A stretch of 64,000 bases of DNA. Source: Flavobacterium sp. MC2016-06 (GTDB lineage: Bacteria > Bacteroidota > Bacteroidia > Flavobacteriales > Flavobacteriaceae). Below the pieces are notes generated by a model, which saw nothing but the letters and a program-made list of their open reading frames with translations, had not been told where the DNA came from and ran no database searches. Location: assembly GCF_009711165.2 (NCBI RefSeq), contig NZ_WMID02000002.1, positions 124,001 to 188,000 of the forward strand, written 5' to 3'. Of this stretch, positions 9,590-18,013 are shown one piece after another. Within the stretch, counting starts at the first letter, position 1. The number at the start of each line of letters is the position of its first letter. The translations under genes and the position numbers were made by a program.

Positions 9590-10636
9590 ATGATACCAGT
9601 TAAAGCTTATGCAGCATACGATGCTGTGAATCCGTTAAAACCATTCACGTTTGAAAGAAAAGAAGTTGGTGCTCATCAAGTTCAAATAGAAATCTTATAC
9701 AGTGGCGTTTGCCATTCAGATATTCATACCGCAAAAGGCGAATGGGGACCGGTAAATTATCCATTGGTTCCTGGGCATGAAATTGTAGGTAGAATTGTTG
9801 CCATTGGAAGCGAAGTTTCTAAATTTAAAGTGGGAGAGCTTGCAGGAATTGGTTGTTTTGTTGATTCTTGTAGAACTTGTCCAAGCTGTCAAGCAGGTGA
9901 GGAGCAGTTTTGTGATGAAGGAATGACAGCAACTTACAACAGCGTAGAAAGAGGAACAGATATTCCTACTCGCGGCGGTTATTCGACTAGTATTATTGTA
10001 GATGAAAAATACACACTTCACGTTTCTGAAAAATTAGATTTAAAAGGAGTTGCGCCTTTATTGTGTGCTGGAATTACAACGTATTCTCCGTTACGTTATT
10101 TAAAAGTAGGTAAAGGACACAAAGTGGGAGTTTTAGGATTAGGAGGTTTAGGGCACATGGCTGTAAAATTTGCCGTTTCTTTTGGTGCCGAAGTTACCAT
10201 GTTAAGTCATTCACCTTCTAAAGAAGCCGATGCAAAAAAATTAGGAGCGCATCATTTTGCCTTAACTTCAAATCCAGAAACTATGGAATCTCTTGCCAAT
10301 AGTTTTGATTTTATTCTGAATACGGTTTCGGCTAAACACGATCATAATGCGTATTTAAACTTATTGACGACTAACGGAACAATGATTGTGGTTGGTGCAC
10401 CGCCAGCACCTGCAGAAATCCCTGTTTTTACTTTAATTATGAAAAGAAGAAGTATTATTGGAAGTTTGATTGGTGGAATAAAAGAGACTCAGGAAATGCT
10501 TGATTATTGCGCAGAACACAATATTACCTCAGATGTTGAATTAATCGACATGTCTTATATTAACGAAGCTTACGATCGTATGAATAAAAGCGATGTAAAA
10601 TATCGTTTTGTAATTGATATGGCTTCAATGAAATAA
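9590..10636 (+). CDS. Zinc-dependent NAD(P) alcohol dehydrogenase (CAD/YahK type)
   Basis: Medium-chain dehydrogenase/reductase that interconverts alcohols and aldehydes. Seen in the 348 residues: catalytic zinc ligands in SGVCHSDIH and GHEIVGR, the structural-zinc cluster CRTCPSCQAGEEQFC (about 92-106), the Rossmann motif GLGGLGHMAVKFA near residue 177, and the GGIKETQEMLDYC segment typical of cinnamyl-alcohol-dehydrogenase-like enzymes. Length is normal. It stands alone between an ABC permease and a repeat cluster, so the physiological substrate cannot be inferred. Confidence 0.92.
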   Translation: MIPVKAYAAYDAVNPLKPFTFERKEVGAHQVQIEILYSGVCHSDIHTAKGEWGPVNYPLVPGHEIVGRIVAIGSEVSKFKVGELAGIGCFVDSCRTCPSCQAGEEQFCDEGMTATYNSVERGTDIPTRGGYSTSIIVDEKYTLHVSEKLDLKGVAPLLCAGITTYSPLRYLKVGKGHKVGVLGLGGLGHMAVKFAVSFGAEVTMLSHSPSKEADAKKLGAHHFALTSNPETMESLANSFDFILNTVSAKHDHNAYLNLLTTNGTMIVVGAPPAPAEIPVFTLIMKRRSIIGSLIGGIKETQEMLDYCAEHNITSDVELIDMSYINEAYDRMNKSDVKYRFVIDMASMK

Positions 10637-10660
10637 TTAAGATTCTAAGTTTTTTTGAAT

Positions 10661-10725
10661 AGCCTCCAGCTTTAGCTGGAGATTTAGATAAAGAGTTAGA
10701 AAAAAAGGCTTTAGCCAAATAATTT
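10661..10725. repeat. Intergenic repeat, TTTAGC double-hairpin type, copy 1
   Basis: A hairpin CTCCAGC-TTTA-GCTGGAG is followed about 20 bases later by GGCTTTAGCC and an AT tail. The same arrangement recurs at 11776-11840 with a different linker, so it is a dispersed element rather than a single terminator. No coding potential. Confidence 0.8.
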
Positions 10726-10748
10726 AATATTCAGTTATTAAAATAAAA

Positions 10749-10777
10749 ATCCCAAGAAATTGCTTCTTGGGATTTTT
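10749..10777. terminator. Bidirectional terminator between adh and XRE gene
   Basis: Stem AATCCCAAGAA against TTCTTGGGATT, loop ATTGC, with A-run on the left and T-run on the right; suits the convergent adh gene (plus strand) and XRE gene (minus strand). Near copies of this hairpin occur at 11891 and 12549. Confidence 0.85.
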
Positions 10778-10809
10778 TGCTTTTAGAATAAATATATCTT
10801 TTGAATGTT

Positions 10810-11208
10810 TTATTTTTCCTTTAATAATTTCTCGACATATTCAACTTTGTCTTTTTCAGCTTGAACTAAACGTTCGTAAAGCTCAATAACTTTATCTAAT
10901 GGATTGAAAGTGCAATGATTTGCATTAAACATTCCATTTACACCATTGCAACTATTGTCATAAAAATTATTAAAATAACTTATCATATTTTCATCGTTAA
11001 AGTTTTTAATTGCTTCAGCACTTACTCCAAGAGCTTTTGCTACTTCAATAAGTTTTTCTTCATCGATAGTTTCACTATTTTCAATAGCAGAAATTGATTG
11101 CTGACTTGTTCCTAAAGCTTGGGCTAATGCTTCCTGCTTCATATCTCGAAGTTCTCTGATTCGGCTGATATTTCTGCCGATATGTTTTGGTTTTGTTGCT
11201 GTGCTCAT
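10810..11208 (-). CDS. XRE-family helix-turn-helix regulator
   Basis: A 132-residue protein with an HTH_3/XRE domain at about residues 12-66 (IRELRDMKQEALAQALGTSQQSISAIEN, helix-turn-helix in the QEALA...SQQSIS part), a linker of about 30 residues containing CNGVNGMFNANHC, and a Lys/Glu-rich amphipathic C-terminal helix (PLDKVIELYERLVQAEKDK) that probably mediates dimerisation. DNA target unknown. It is flanked by a terminator and a nest of palindromic repeats, with no partner toxin or operon neighbour, so it may regulate distant genes. Confidence 0.85.
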   Translation of the reverse strand: MSTATKPKHIGRNISRIRELRDMKQEALAQALGTSQQSISAIENSETIDEEKLIEVAKALGVSAEAIKNFNDENMISYFNNFYDNSCNGVNGMFNANHCTFNPLDKVIELYERLVQAEKDKVEYVEKLLKEK

Positions 11209-11390
11209 AGTTCAAAGATATTTATATTACTTTAAATAAAATCGATTTTGGTAAAAAACAAAAGGTATTTTGTAAGTTACTTCTTTCTATTTATGTAAAA
11301 GGATTATGCACTAATCTGTGTGGAACAAAAATACAATTTTTCAGATAAGTATTCATGGATCAAGTTGTAAAGTTATTTTTCCTCAATCTT

Positions 11391-11743
11391 GTCATTTCTA
11401 CAAAGGTTACTTATTTCGGTAACAAAATTGAAATATATTATGCTGCTATTTTTATTTTAAAGACTCTATTTGTCATCCTATGTTTGCAGAAGGAGACACG
11501 TAAGAAGTTTTAGCATTACGAGAAACTTTGTCAAAGTTTTAAACTTTGACAAAGTTAAACACACGTTTTATGCGTAAAGCTTATCATTTCGACGGAGGAG
11601 AAATCGCACTAGTAACTCCACAAGCAATATCATCAAACTTTGAGGAAATACTAGTGCGATTTCTCCTCCGTCGAAATGACAAAATTGTGGAAAATGGTTG
11701 CGAAATATTCGTTACCGAAATAAGTAACCTTTACAGAAATGAC
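11391..11743. repeat. Nested composite palindromic element (about 350 bp)
   Basis: Three inverted repeats. Outer arms 11391-11423 and 11711-11743 match at 31 of 33 positions as reverse complements. Inner arms 11584-11614 and 11649-11679 are a perfect 31-bp inverted repeat containing GACGGAGGAGAAATCGCACT. Between them on the left side, 11524-11539 and 11541-11556 form a perfect 16-bp palindrome around one base. No transposase is present. A short reading frame crosses the inner arms but is a by-product of the palindrome. Confidence 0.85.
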
Positions 11744-11775
11744 AAATAGAGTTTTTATTCTGAGGATAATTGAAT

Positions 11776-11840
11776 TGGCTCCAGCTTTAGCTGGAGTTAT
11801 AAATAGGAGGAAAGAATAGGGCTTTAGCCAAATTATTTAA
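11776..11840. repeat. Intergenic repeat, TTTAGC double-hairpin type, copy 2
   Basis: Hairpin CTCCAGC-TTTA-GCTGGAG followed by GGGCTTTAGCCAAATTATTT; same family as the element at 10661-10725. Confidence 0.8.
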
Positions 11841-11890
11841 AAATAAGAGGCGAGATAATGGAGGCTAAATATTTAGATATAAAAACATCC

Positions 11891-11917
11891 CAAGAAGTAA
11901 TTTCTTGAAATTTTTTT
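11891..11917 (-). terminator. Probable terminator downstream of the lipoprotein gene
   Basis: Stem CAAGAA-GTAAT-TTCTTG; a decayed relative of the hairpins at 10749 and 12549. The lipoprotein gene reads toward it on the minus strand, but the T-run lies on the plus-strand side, so direction is uncertain. Confidence 0.45.
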
Positions 11918-11920
11918 GTT

Positions 11921-12517
11921 TCAATTTGAGTGTGTGTTAAGTTTTATGTAATCAGGAAATTTAATTTTTGTTTTATCCCATTTTACATATTCAAAATCAT
12001 AATATTTATCATCAATTTTATATTTTAAAACAGTGTCTTCTTCTTGAGTTGTTCTTCGAATAAAATATATGTTTAATTTTTTATTAATAAATTCGAGGAG
12101 GTCATTATTTGCAATAGTATCAGTTTGAGAAGCAATGATTAAAATTTGTCTTCGTTTTTCTTTTGTTAGAATATTTTCAGATAGAAAATCATTCAAACTT
12201 TTTTGCGGGACACGAACAATATGTTTTGGTTTTAGATCTAAAAAATATGGTAAAGTGTCTTTTTCTGCACCATAACTGCATAAGATTTGAATGTATTCTT
12301 TTTGATAATAATATAAATTCCCCTTTTTATCAATAACTAATTGAATTTCTCCGTAAAAACCTTTTGGAGGAGGAGGAATTTTTTTCTTTTTTAATTCATT
12401 TGAAATTTTAATATCTTCTTTCGAAATTATATATGCGTTAATCTTCTGAACTTCTTCTTTTTTGGAGCAATTCAAAAGTAGTAAACAAAATAAAAAAACA
12501 ATAAAAACTTTTGTCAT
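11921..12517 (-). CDS. Hypothetical lipoprotein
   Basis: I do not recognise this family. The chosen ATG gives 198 residues beginning MTKVFIVFLFCLLLLNCSKK, a lipoprotein signal peptide with lipobox LLNC and the lipidated Cys at residue 17. A start 13 codons upstream would fall in the neighbouring terminator and spoil the signal peptide, so it was not used. The mature part is Lys-rich with a poly-proline stretch (KKIPPPPKGFYG) and a segment IQLVIDKKGNLYYYQ that resembles C-terminal parts of Bacteroidetes secreted proteins. It sits alone between two terminators in a repeat-rich stretch. Probably an envelope protein of unknown function. Confidence 0.7.
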   Translation of the reverse strand: MTKVFIVFLFCLLLLNCSKKEEVQKINAYIISKEDIKISNELKKKKIPPPPKGFYGEIQLVIDKKGNLYYYQKEYIQILCSYGAEKDTLPYFLDLKPKHIVRVPQKSLNDFLSENILTKEKRRQILIIASQTDTIANNDLLEFINKKLNIYFIRRTTQEEDTVLKYKIDDKYYDFEYVKWDKTKIKFPDYIKLNTHSN

Positions 12518-12548
12518 ATGAACAAGATTTAAAATAAAGATATAAAAA

Positions 12549-12578
12549 AATCCCAAGAAGCAATTTCTTGGGATTTTG
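12549..12578. terminator. Terminator between accD and the lipoprotein gene
   Basis: Stem AATCCCAAGAA against TTCTTGGGATT around 12549-12575 with flanking A and T runs. For leftward accD transcription the A-run on the plus strand reads as U-run, so it can terminate accD. Confidence 0.8.
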
Positions 12579-12598
12579 TATTTCTAGTAGTTCTAAAA

Positions 12599-13453
12599 CT
12601 ATCTAATAGTATTGTTTTGAATCAAATCGATATACAAATTGATCTTGTCTTTTAAATCTTTTCTAGGCGTGATAAAGTCTAAGAAACCGTGCTCTAAAAG
12701 AAACTCAGCAGTTTGAAAACCTTCTGGTAAATCTTTTCCTGTAGTATCACGTACAACACGAGGACCAGCAAAACCAATCAAAGCACCTGGCTCAGAAATA
12801 TTAATATCTCCTAACATAGCGTAAGATGCAGTAGTTCCTCCAGTTGTTGGATCTGTACATAACGAAATGTATGGTAAACCAGCTTCTGCAAGCTGTGCTA
12901 GTTTTACAGATGTTTTTGCTAATTGCATTAAAGAATAAGCAGCTTCCATCATACGAGCTCCACCAGATTTAGAAATCATTACAAAAGGCATTTTGTTTTT
13001 GATCGCGTGATCAATTCCTCTTGCAATTTTTTCACCTACAACAGCTCCCATAGATCCACCAATAAAGGCAAAATCCATACAGCAGATTACAAGTTCTTTT
13101 CCTTTAGATTTTCCCACTCCAGTACGCACAGCGTCTTTCAGGTGAGTTTTTTCCATTACATCTTTCAATCGTTCTGCATATTTTTTTGTATCCACAAAAT
13201 GCAGAGGATCTTTTGATGTCATGTTTTTATCTAATTCAACAAATTCGTTATTGTCGAATAAAATCTCAAAATAGGTTGCGCTTCCAATTCTAACGTGAAA
13301 ATCATCTTCTGGACTTACGAATAAGTTTCTTGCTAATTCGTCAGCATCAATAATTTTTCCAGTAGGAGATTTGTACCACAATCCTTTCGGAACGTCCATT
13401 TTGTCTTCTGTCGCGGTCGTAATCCCTTTTTCTTGTCTTTTAAACCAAGCCAT
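12599..13453 (-). CDS. accD: Acetyl-CoA carboxylase carboxyltransferase subunit beta
   Basis: Transfers CO2 from carboxybiotin to acetyl-CoA in fatty-acid synthesis, as part of the alpha2-beta2 carboxyltransferase. The 284-residue sequence carries the crotonase-like core with [28 protein letters not shown] and [18 protein letters not shown]. Odd feature: the N-terminal zinc ribbon (four Cys in the E. coli protein) is replaced by [10 protein letters not shown]...[12 protein letters not shown], with no cysteine in the first 78 residues, although spacing is kept. The gene is preceded by fbaA with an 83-base AT-rich spacer. Identity is secure; loss of zinc is a direct observation. Confidence 0.94.
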   Translation of the reverse strand: MAWFKRQEKGITTATEDKMDVPKGLWYKSPTGKIIDADELARNLFVSPEDDFHVRIGSATYFEILFDNNEFVELDKNMTSKDPLHFVDTKKYAERLKDVMEKTHLKDAVRTGVGKSKGKELVICCMDFAFIGGSMGAVVGEKIARGIDHAIKNKMPFVMISKSGGARMMEAAYSLMQLAKTSVKLAQLAEAGLPYISLCTDPTTGGTTASYAMLGDINISEPGALIGFAGPRVVRDTTGKDLPEGFQTAEFLLEHGFLDFITPRKDLKDKINLYIDLIQNNTIR

Positions 13454-13536
13454 CTTTTTAGATTTTAGATCGTAGACTTTAGATTTTAGATTTTAGACTT
13501 CGAAAAATCTAAAATCTAAAATCAGAAATCTAAAAT
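13454..13536. repeat. Low-complexity TTTAGATTTTAGA spacer
   Basis: Tandem AGATTTTAG-type words followed by their reverse complement (AATCTAAAATCTAAAATC) around a CTTCGAAAAA centre; can fold into a long A-U hairpin. Similar words fill the etfA-etfB spacer and the region before rrf2. Presumed neutral spacer or weak processing site. Confidence 0.6.
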
Positions 13537-14604
13537 TTATAGTGTATTTACGTTGTTCAAATCTGCGAAAGCTTGCTCAAGTCTTGTATTGAATGTCACT
13601 TCGCTTTCACGTACCCATCTTCTTGGGTCATAATATTTTTTGTTAGGAACATCAGCACCTTCTGGGTTACCAATTTGTGATTTTAAGTAGTCAAGGTTTT
13701 TAACCATATAATCACGAATTCCTTCAGTATATGCAAATTGTAAATCTGTATCAATGTTCATTTTGATAACTCCGTAGCTAATTCCTTCTCTGATTTCTTC
13801 AAGTGTAGAACCTGAACCTCCGTGGAAAACGAAATCTACTGGATTAGGACCAGTTTTGAATTTGTTTTGAACGAAATCTTGAGAATTTTTTAAGATTTTT
13901 GGAGTTAATTTTACGTTTCCTGGTTTGTAAACACCGTGAACGTTTCCAAAAGCAGCAGCGATAGTAAATTTAGGGCTTACTTTAGATAATTCTTCGTAAG
14001 CATAAGCTACTTCTTCTGGTTGTGTGTATAATTTTGAGCTATCAACATCAGAGTTGTCAACACCATCTTCTTCACCACCTGTAATACCAAGCTCAATTTC
14101 TAATGTCATTCCCATTTTGCTCATTCTAGCCAAATATTCTTTACAGATCTCAATGTTTTCTTCGATTGGCTCCTCAGACAAATCGATCATGTGAGAACTG
14201 AATAATGGTTTTCCTGTTTCTGCAAAATGTTTTTCAGAAGCATCTAATAAACCATCAATCCAAGGTAATAATTTTTTTGCACAGTGGTCAGTATGTAAAA
14301 TTACTGTTGCACCGTAAGCTTCTGCTAAAGCGTGAATATGTTTTGCTCCAGCGATTCCACCAGCGATTGCTGCTTTTTCACCTGCATTAGATAAACCTTT
14401 ACCAGCATTAAATTGTGCTCCTCCGTTTGAAAATTGAATGATAACCGGTGCATTTAATTTTGCTGCAGTTTCAAGAACTCCATTAATAGTACTTGACCCC
14501 GTTACATTTACTGCTGGAAGTGCAAATCCTTTTTCTTTCGCATAGTTAAAAATCTCCTGAACTTGATCTCCTGTAGCTACTCCGGGTTTAATATTGTGTG
14601 CCAT
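13537..14604 (-). CDS. fbaA: Class II fructose-bisphosphate aldolase
   Basis: Zinc-dependent aldolase of glycolysis and gluconeogenesis (fructose 1,6-bisphosphate to DHAP and GAP). The 355 residues carry ATVILHTDHCAKKLLP with the catalytic Asp and zinc His near 107-110, ELGITGGEEDGVDN, the zinc His in FGNVHGVYKPGNVKL, FHGGSGSTLEEI, and NIDTDLQFAYTEG. Length matches the E. coli-type class IIa enzyme. A TATTTTTG element on the minus strand at 14643-14650, about 39 bases upstream, is a candidate -7 box. Confidence 0.96.
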   Translation of the reverse strand: MAHNIKPGVATGDQVQEIFNYAKEKGFALPAVNVTGSSTINGVLETAAKLNAPVIIQFSNGGAQFNAGKGLSNAGEKAAIAGGIAGAKHIHALAEAYGATVILHTDHCAKKLLPWIDGLLDASEKHFAETGKPLFSSHMIDLSEEPIEENIEICKEYLARMSKMGMTLEIELGITGGEEDGVDNSDVDSSKLYTQPEEVAYAYEELSKVSPKFTIAAAFGNVHGVYKPGNVKLTPKILKNSQDFVQNKFKTGPNPVDFVFHGGSGSTLEEIREGISYGVIKMNIDTDLQFAYTEGIRDYMVKNLDYLKSQIGNPEGADVPNKKYYDPRRWVRESEVTFNTRLEQAFADLNNVNTL

Positions 14605-14664
14605 TGTAATTTTTTTTATAGTTGTTTTTAGTTTTTAGGTTGCAAAAATAAGAATTAATTAGCA

Positions 14665-17238
14665 TTAGAACGGATAATTTATTCCAAAATTTAAAACCGA
14701 GTGCCCAAAATTGTATTCTTTGAACCAGCGATCACCCTTGTCATGTGCCGGATTATAGGTCTTAAAGCCTAAATCTAAACGAATAACAAAAAAGCTTAAA
14801 TCGTAACGCAAACCAAATCCTGTTCCCAAAGCAATTTCAGCTAAATCGTTTAAGTTGTCAAATTTTGCCTTCTCGTCTGTTACATTATCGAGTACATTCC
14901 AGATATTTCCGGCGTCTGCAAAGATTGCTCCCTTAACATCGCCGAATACTTTAAAGCGAAATTCTGCACTCATTGCAATTTTCATATTCGCTTCGTTAAA
15001 ATCGTTTACAGCGTTTGTGCTTCCAGGACCTAAAGCATAAGGCTGCCATGCACGGTTGTCATTAGAACCTCCAGAATAATAACTTCGTGAAAACGGAATA
15101 TAATCGGAATTGCCAAACGGTACTGCAATTCCAAAAAAGCTTCTTACGGCTAATACTTTTTCTTTTCCAAAATCCCAGTGTTTGATATAATCGAACTCGG
15201 TTTTTAAGTATTCTGAATATTCTAAACTGAATATTTCATAGTTTCCTTTTGAGTTTTTAGGCAAATTGGCAAGGCTGGAAATGGCTGATAATAAGGTTCC
15301 TGCAGATTCTATTTTAGTTCTAAATTGATAAAAAGTGTTGTCTGCCAAATCCTTTTTGGTTGTTTTGGTAAACGTATAACTTGTTGCTAAAATAAAATCA
15401 TTTTCGGTAAGACGAACCCTTCTTTCTTCTATACTTTCTACCTGTTTATAGTCTGCGTCGCCAGGTCGTAATGTTGTTTGGTTGGTTAATACATCATTAG
15501 TAAATCCTGTAGTTCCTGTAGGTATAGTTAGGTTCTTTTTATCTTGCTCTTCTGGTGTAGTTCCCCAGTTGAGAGGTTTAGAATTATAATCTTTTCCAAT
15601 ACCATTTAAATCATCATAAGATGATGTATAAACATTGTAATAATTATCAGGATTTAAATTACGAACAAACTGTGCGTTCAATAAATCTAATTTTGCTGTG
15701 TTGTGTCGTTTTGGAGACCAGCTGTATGATATACCGCCGGTAAAATTTTCTTTATCAAGACCAATATTCCTTTGCTTAGAAAAACCAGATGTAATAGAGG
15801 TAGACGGAATCATACTTTTTGGGATAATCTTTTCAGTTCCAAAAGGCATCAAAATTCTTGGGAAATTCAACTTCAAATCAACTCCATATTCAGAGACATT
15901 AAAGAAATTGTTGTTCGGGTTTGCCATATCTCTAGACGATCCAATATTTAATCGAGTAGAAATTTCTAAAGTTTCGGCTCTATTAAAAACATTTCGAATA
16001 GTTTCAGACAAACTCGCACCTATTCCAAAATCCTGAATATTTGAATGCGTTAAATCAAGAGTAGCTCCAAAGCTGTATTTTTTTCTTGGAGTCAAATAAA
16101 CATTCGCAATTAAAGATTGAGCAGTAGAATCTCGTTTGTCAACCTCGTATTGAATTGACGGATAATTAAAAATCTTTAGATTGTTTAAATATCGAGAAGA
16201 AAGTGTGGTTTTAAAATCAGCAAAAGTACTTCCTTTAGTAATAAAAATTGCATCGGTAATGGCGCGAGGCTTATATTTTAGTTTTTTGTAGCTGTATAAA
16301 TTAAAGTTGTTATAACTTGTACTGTCTGCAATTTTGTTTTTTGAATTGGCAACAGAATAATCCGTATAAATATTAACATCACTAATAGTATACAATTTAA
16401 AAGGTTCGGTTCTGCTGGAATCTTTTTCCTGAATATTATTGTTGTTGATAATTACAGTAATGTCAGCTTTATTTTTTTTGCCAATAGTATCAATGTCAAA
16501 AGTAACGTAAGTTGGCTGAAAATAATAAGCACCGTGATTTCTAAAATAAGTGGTAATACGGTTTTTTTCCTCTTCAAAATCAGCAGTTTTGTATTGATTT
16601 CCAGATTTTAATAAAGAAGGCTCATTGTTAGTTTTGTATAATGAATCTAGTGCTGGAGTCATTATATTAGTTCTAATCGTGTCTAAAATATAACCAGGTC
16701 CAGTAGTAATGTTGTAATTAATCTGAGCTTTTTTTCTTGCTAAGCTGTCAATAGTATAATCTGTAGAGACATTAAAATAACCATTATTAAAATAATAATA
16801 TTTTAAACGCAGTAAAGATTTTTTAGTTTTAGCTGTGTCAATAATTACAGGCGGTTCTCCAGTGTTTTTTAAGAATTCATGTATACCTTTGTAAAAAAAA
16901 GACTGACCAAGACGATCTACTTGTTTTGCAGATAATATTTTGGCTTGACGTTCATATAAACCTGGATTTTTTTTAAATTTTGCCTGATAAGTAGAATCTG
17001 GATTTAAGTTGGCTAAGTTGTATAAATTTAAACGTAAGCGGTATCCAAGCAAAGTTCCATTTGGTTTTTGATACATTTGGTCAGAAGCGGTTTCGTCATT
17101 TGTAGACTTTCCGTTTACAAGAATATTATTTTTTACAAGAAGGTTTTTTCCATCGGGAACTCTTTTTACGGCATTACAAGCGCAAATTAATGTTGCTATT
17201 AGAGTAAATGCTATTATTTTTGTGGAATTCTTTTTCAA
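14665..17238 (-). CDS. BamA/TamA-family outer membrane lipoprotein (TamL-like)
   Basis: Omp85-superfamily barrel with a lipoprotein signal: the N-terminus has a hydrophobic stretch ending LICAC, Cys21 being the likely lipidated residue. This combination (lipid anchor plus TamA-like barrel) is typical of Bacteroidetes TamL. The 857 residues comprise an N-terminal periplasmic half with POTRA-like repeats (YYFNNGYFNVSTDYTID and others), then a 16-strand-type barrel ending in INYPF with the terminal Phe needed for Bam recognition. The expected partner TamB is not adjacent. It is transcribed divergently from the methyltransferase gene, with TACTTTTG at 17259-17266 as candidate -7 element. Role inferred: outer-membrane protein or lipid handling. 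Confidence 0.85.
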   Translation of the reverse strand: MKKNSTKIIAFTLIATLICACNAVKRVPDGKNLLVKNNILVNGKSTNDETASDQMYQKPNGTLLGYRLRLNLYNLANLNPDSTYQAKFKKNPGLYERQAKILSAKQVDRLGQSFFYKGIHEFLKNTGEPPVIIDTAKTKKSLLRLKYYYFNNGYFNVSTDYTIDSLARKKAQINYNITTGPGYILDTIRTNIMTPALDSLYKTNNEPSLLKSGNQYKTADFEEEKNRITTYFRNHGAYYFQPTYVTFDIDTIGKKNKADITVIINNNNIQEKDSSRTEPFKLYTISDVNIYTDYSVANSKNKIADSTSYNNFNLYSYKKLKYKPRAITDAIFITKGSTFADFKTTLSSRYLNNLKIFNYPSIQYEVDKRDSTAQSLIANVYLTPRKKYSFGATLDLTHSNIQDFGIGASLSETIRNVFNRAETLEISTRLNIGSSRDMANPNNNFFNVSEYGVDLKLNFPRILMPFGTEKIIPKSMIPSTSITSGFSKQRNIGLDKENFTGGISYSWSPKRHNTAKLDLLNAQFVRNLNPDNYYNVYTSSYDDLNGIGKDYNSKPLNWGTTPEEQDKKNLTIPTGTTGFTNDVLTNQTTLRPGDADYKQVESIEERRVRLTENDFILATSYTFTKTTKKDLADNTFYQFRTKIESAGTLLSAISSLANLPKNSKGNYEIFSLEYSEYLKTEFDYIKHWDFGKEKVLAVRSFFGIAVPFGNSDYIPFSRSYYSGGSNDNRAWQPYALGPGSTNAVNDFNEANMKIAMSAEFRFKVFGDVKGAIFADAGNIWNVLDNVTDEKAKFDNLNDLAEIALGTGFGLRYDLSFFVIRLDLGFKTYNPAHDKGDRWFKEYNFGHSVLNFGINYPF

Positions 17239-17275
17239 GTGTTCTTAAATATTTAATTCAAAAGTACATTATTTT

Positions 17276-18004
17276 ATGGTTAGTAAAAACCAAATAAAAC
17301 TTATCTCAAGTTTACATCAAAAAAAGCAGCGTTCTGCAAATCAATTATTTTTTGCCGAAGGAGTAAAAGTAATCCAAGAATTGTTGCAATCCAATTTTGA
17401 ATTAGAGCATTTGTATACCACATTAAATGATTTTGAAGCTGTTCAAGCTTCAAAACGTACTCTTATTAATGAACAAGAACTTAAAAAAATAAGTGCTTTA
17501 TCAACTCCAAATACTTGTTTAGCAGTATTCAAAATTCCTGCCGAAAACCCAATAATTGATTCAGGTCTGATTTTAGCATTAGACGATATTCGTGATCCTG
17601 GAAATTTAGGAACGATTATGCGTCTCTGCGATTGGTTTGGGATTACACAAATCATCTGCTCTAAAGAAACTGTCGATATTTATAATCCAAAAGTAGTACA
17701 AGCTACAATGGGGTCAATAACTAGAGTAAATGTGAGTTATGTTGATTTGAAAACTTTTTTAACCCAAACAAAACTTCCTGTTTTTGGAACCTTTATGGAT
17801 GGTGAAAACATCTATCGATCTAATTTGCCCCAAGACGCAATCATTATTATGGGTAATGAAGGTAATGGGATTTCAGTAGAAATTGAAAAAATGATAACCA
17901 GCCGAATTACGATTCCTAGATTTGGAGTGCTTCAAAAAACGGAAAGTTTAAATGTAGCCTCTGCAACAGCAATTGTTCTGAGTGAATTTAAACGAAATAG
18001 TTAG
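17276..18004 (+). CDS. TrmH/SpoU-family RNA 2'-O-methyltransferase
   Basis: SPOUT-class methyltransferase transferring a methyl group from S-adenosylmethionine to a ribose in rRNA or tRNA. The 242 residues contain an N-terminal substrate-binding domain (about 1-90) and the knotted catalytic domain with motif 1 DDIRDPGNLGTIMRLCDWFG, motif 2 IIIMGNEGNGIS and motif 3 IPRFGVLQKTESLNVASA. Exact RNA target cannot be assigned. Only 37 bases separate it from tamL on the other strand; it converges on porT with a 9-base gap. Confidence 0.93.
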   Translation: MVSKNQIKLISSLHQKKQRSANQLFFAEGVKVIQELLQSNFELEHLYTTLNDFEAVQASKRTLINEQELKKISALSTPNTCLAVFKIPAENPIIDSGLILALDDIRDPGNLGTIMRLCDWFGITQIICSKETVDIYNPKVVQATMGSITRVNVSYVDLKTFLTQTKLPVFGTFMDGENIYRSNLPQDAIIIMGNEGNGISVEIEKMITSRITIPRFGVLQKTESLNVASATAIVLSEFKRNS

Positions 18005-18013
18005 GCTTTTGTT

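Noticed and set aside
11546..11749. 67-codon plus-strand frame
   Set aside because: It runs through both arms of the perfect 31-bp palindrome; its composition follows from the repeat and it has no motif.
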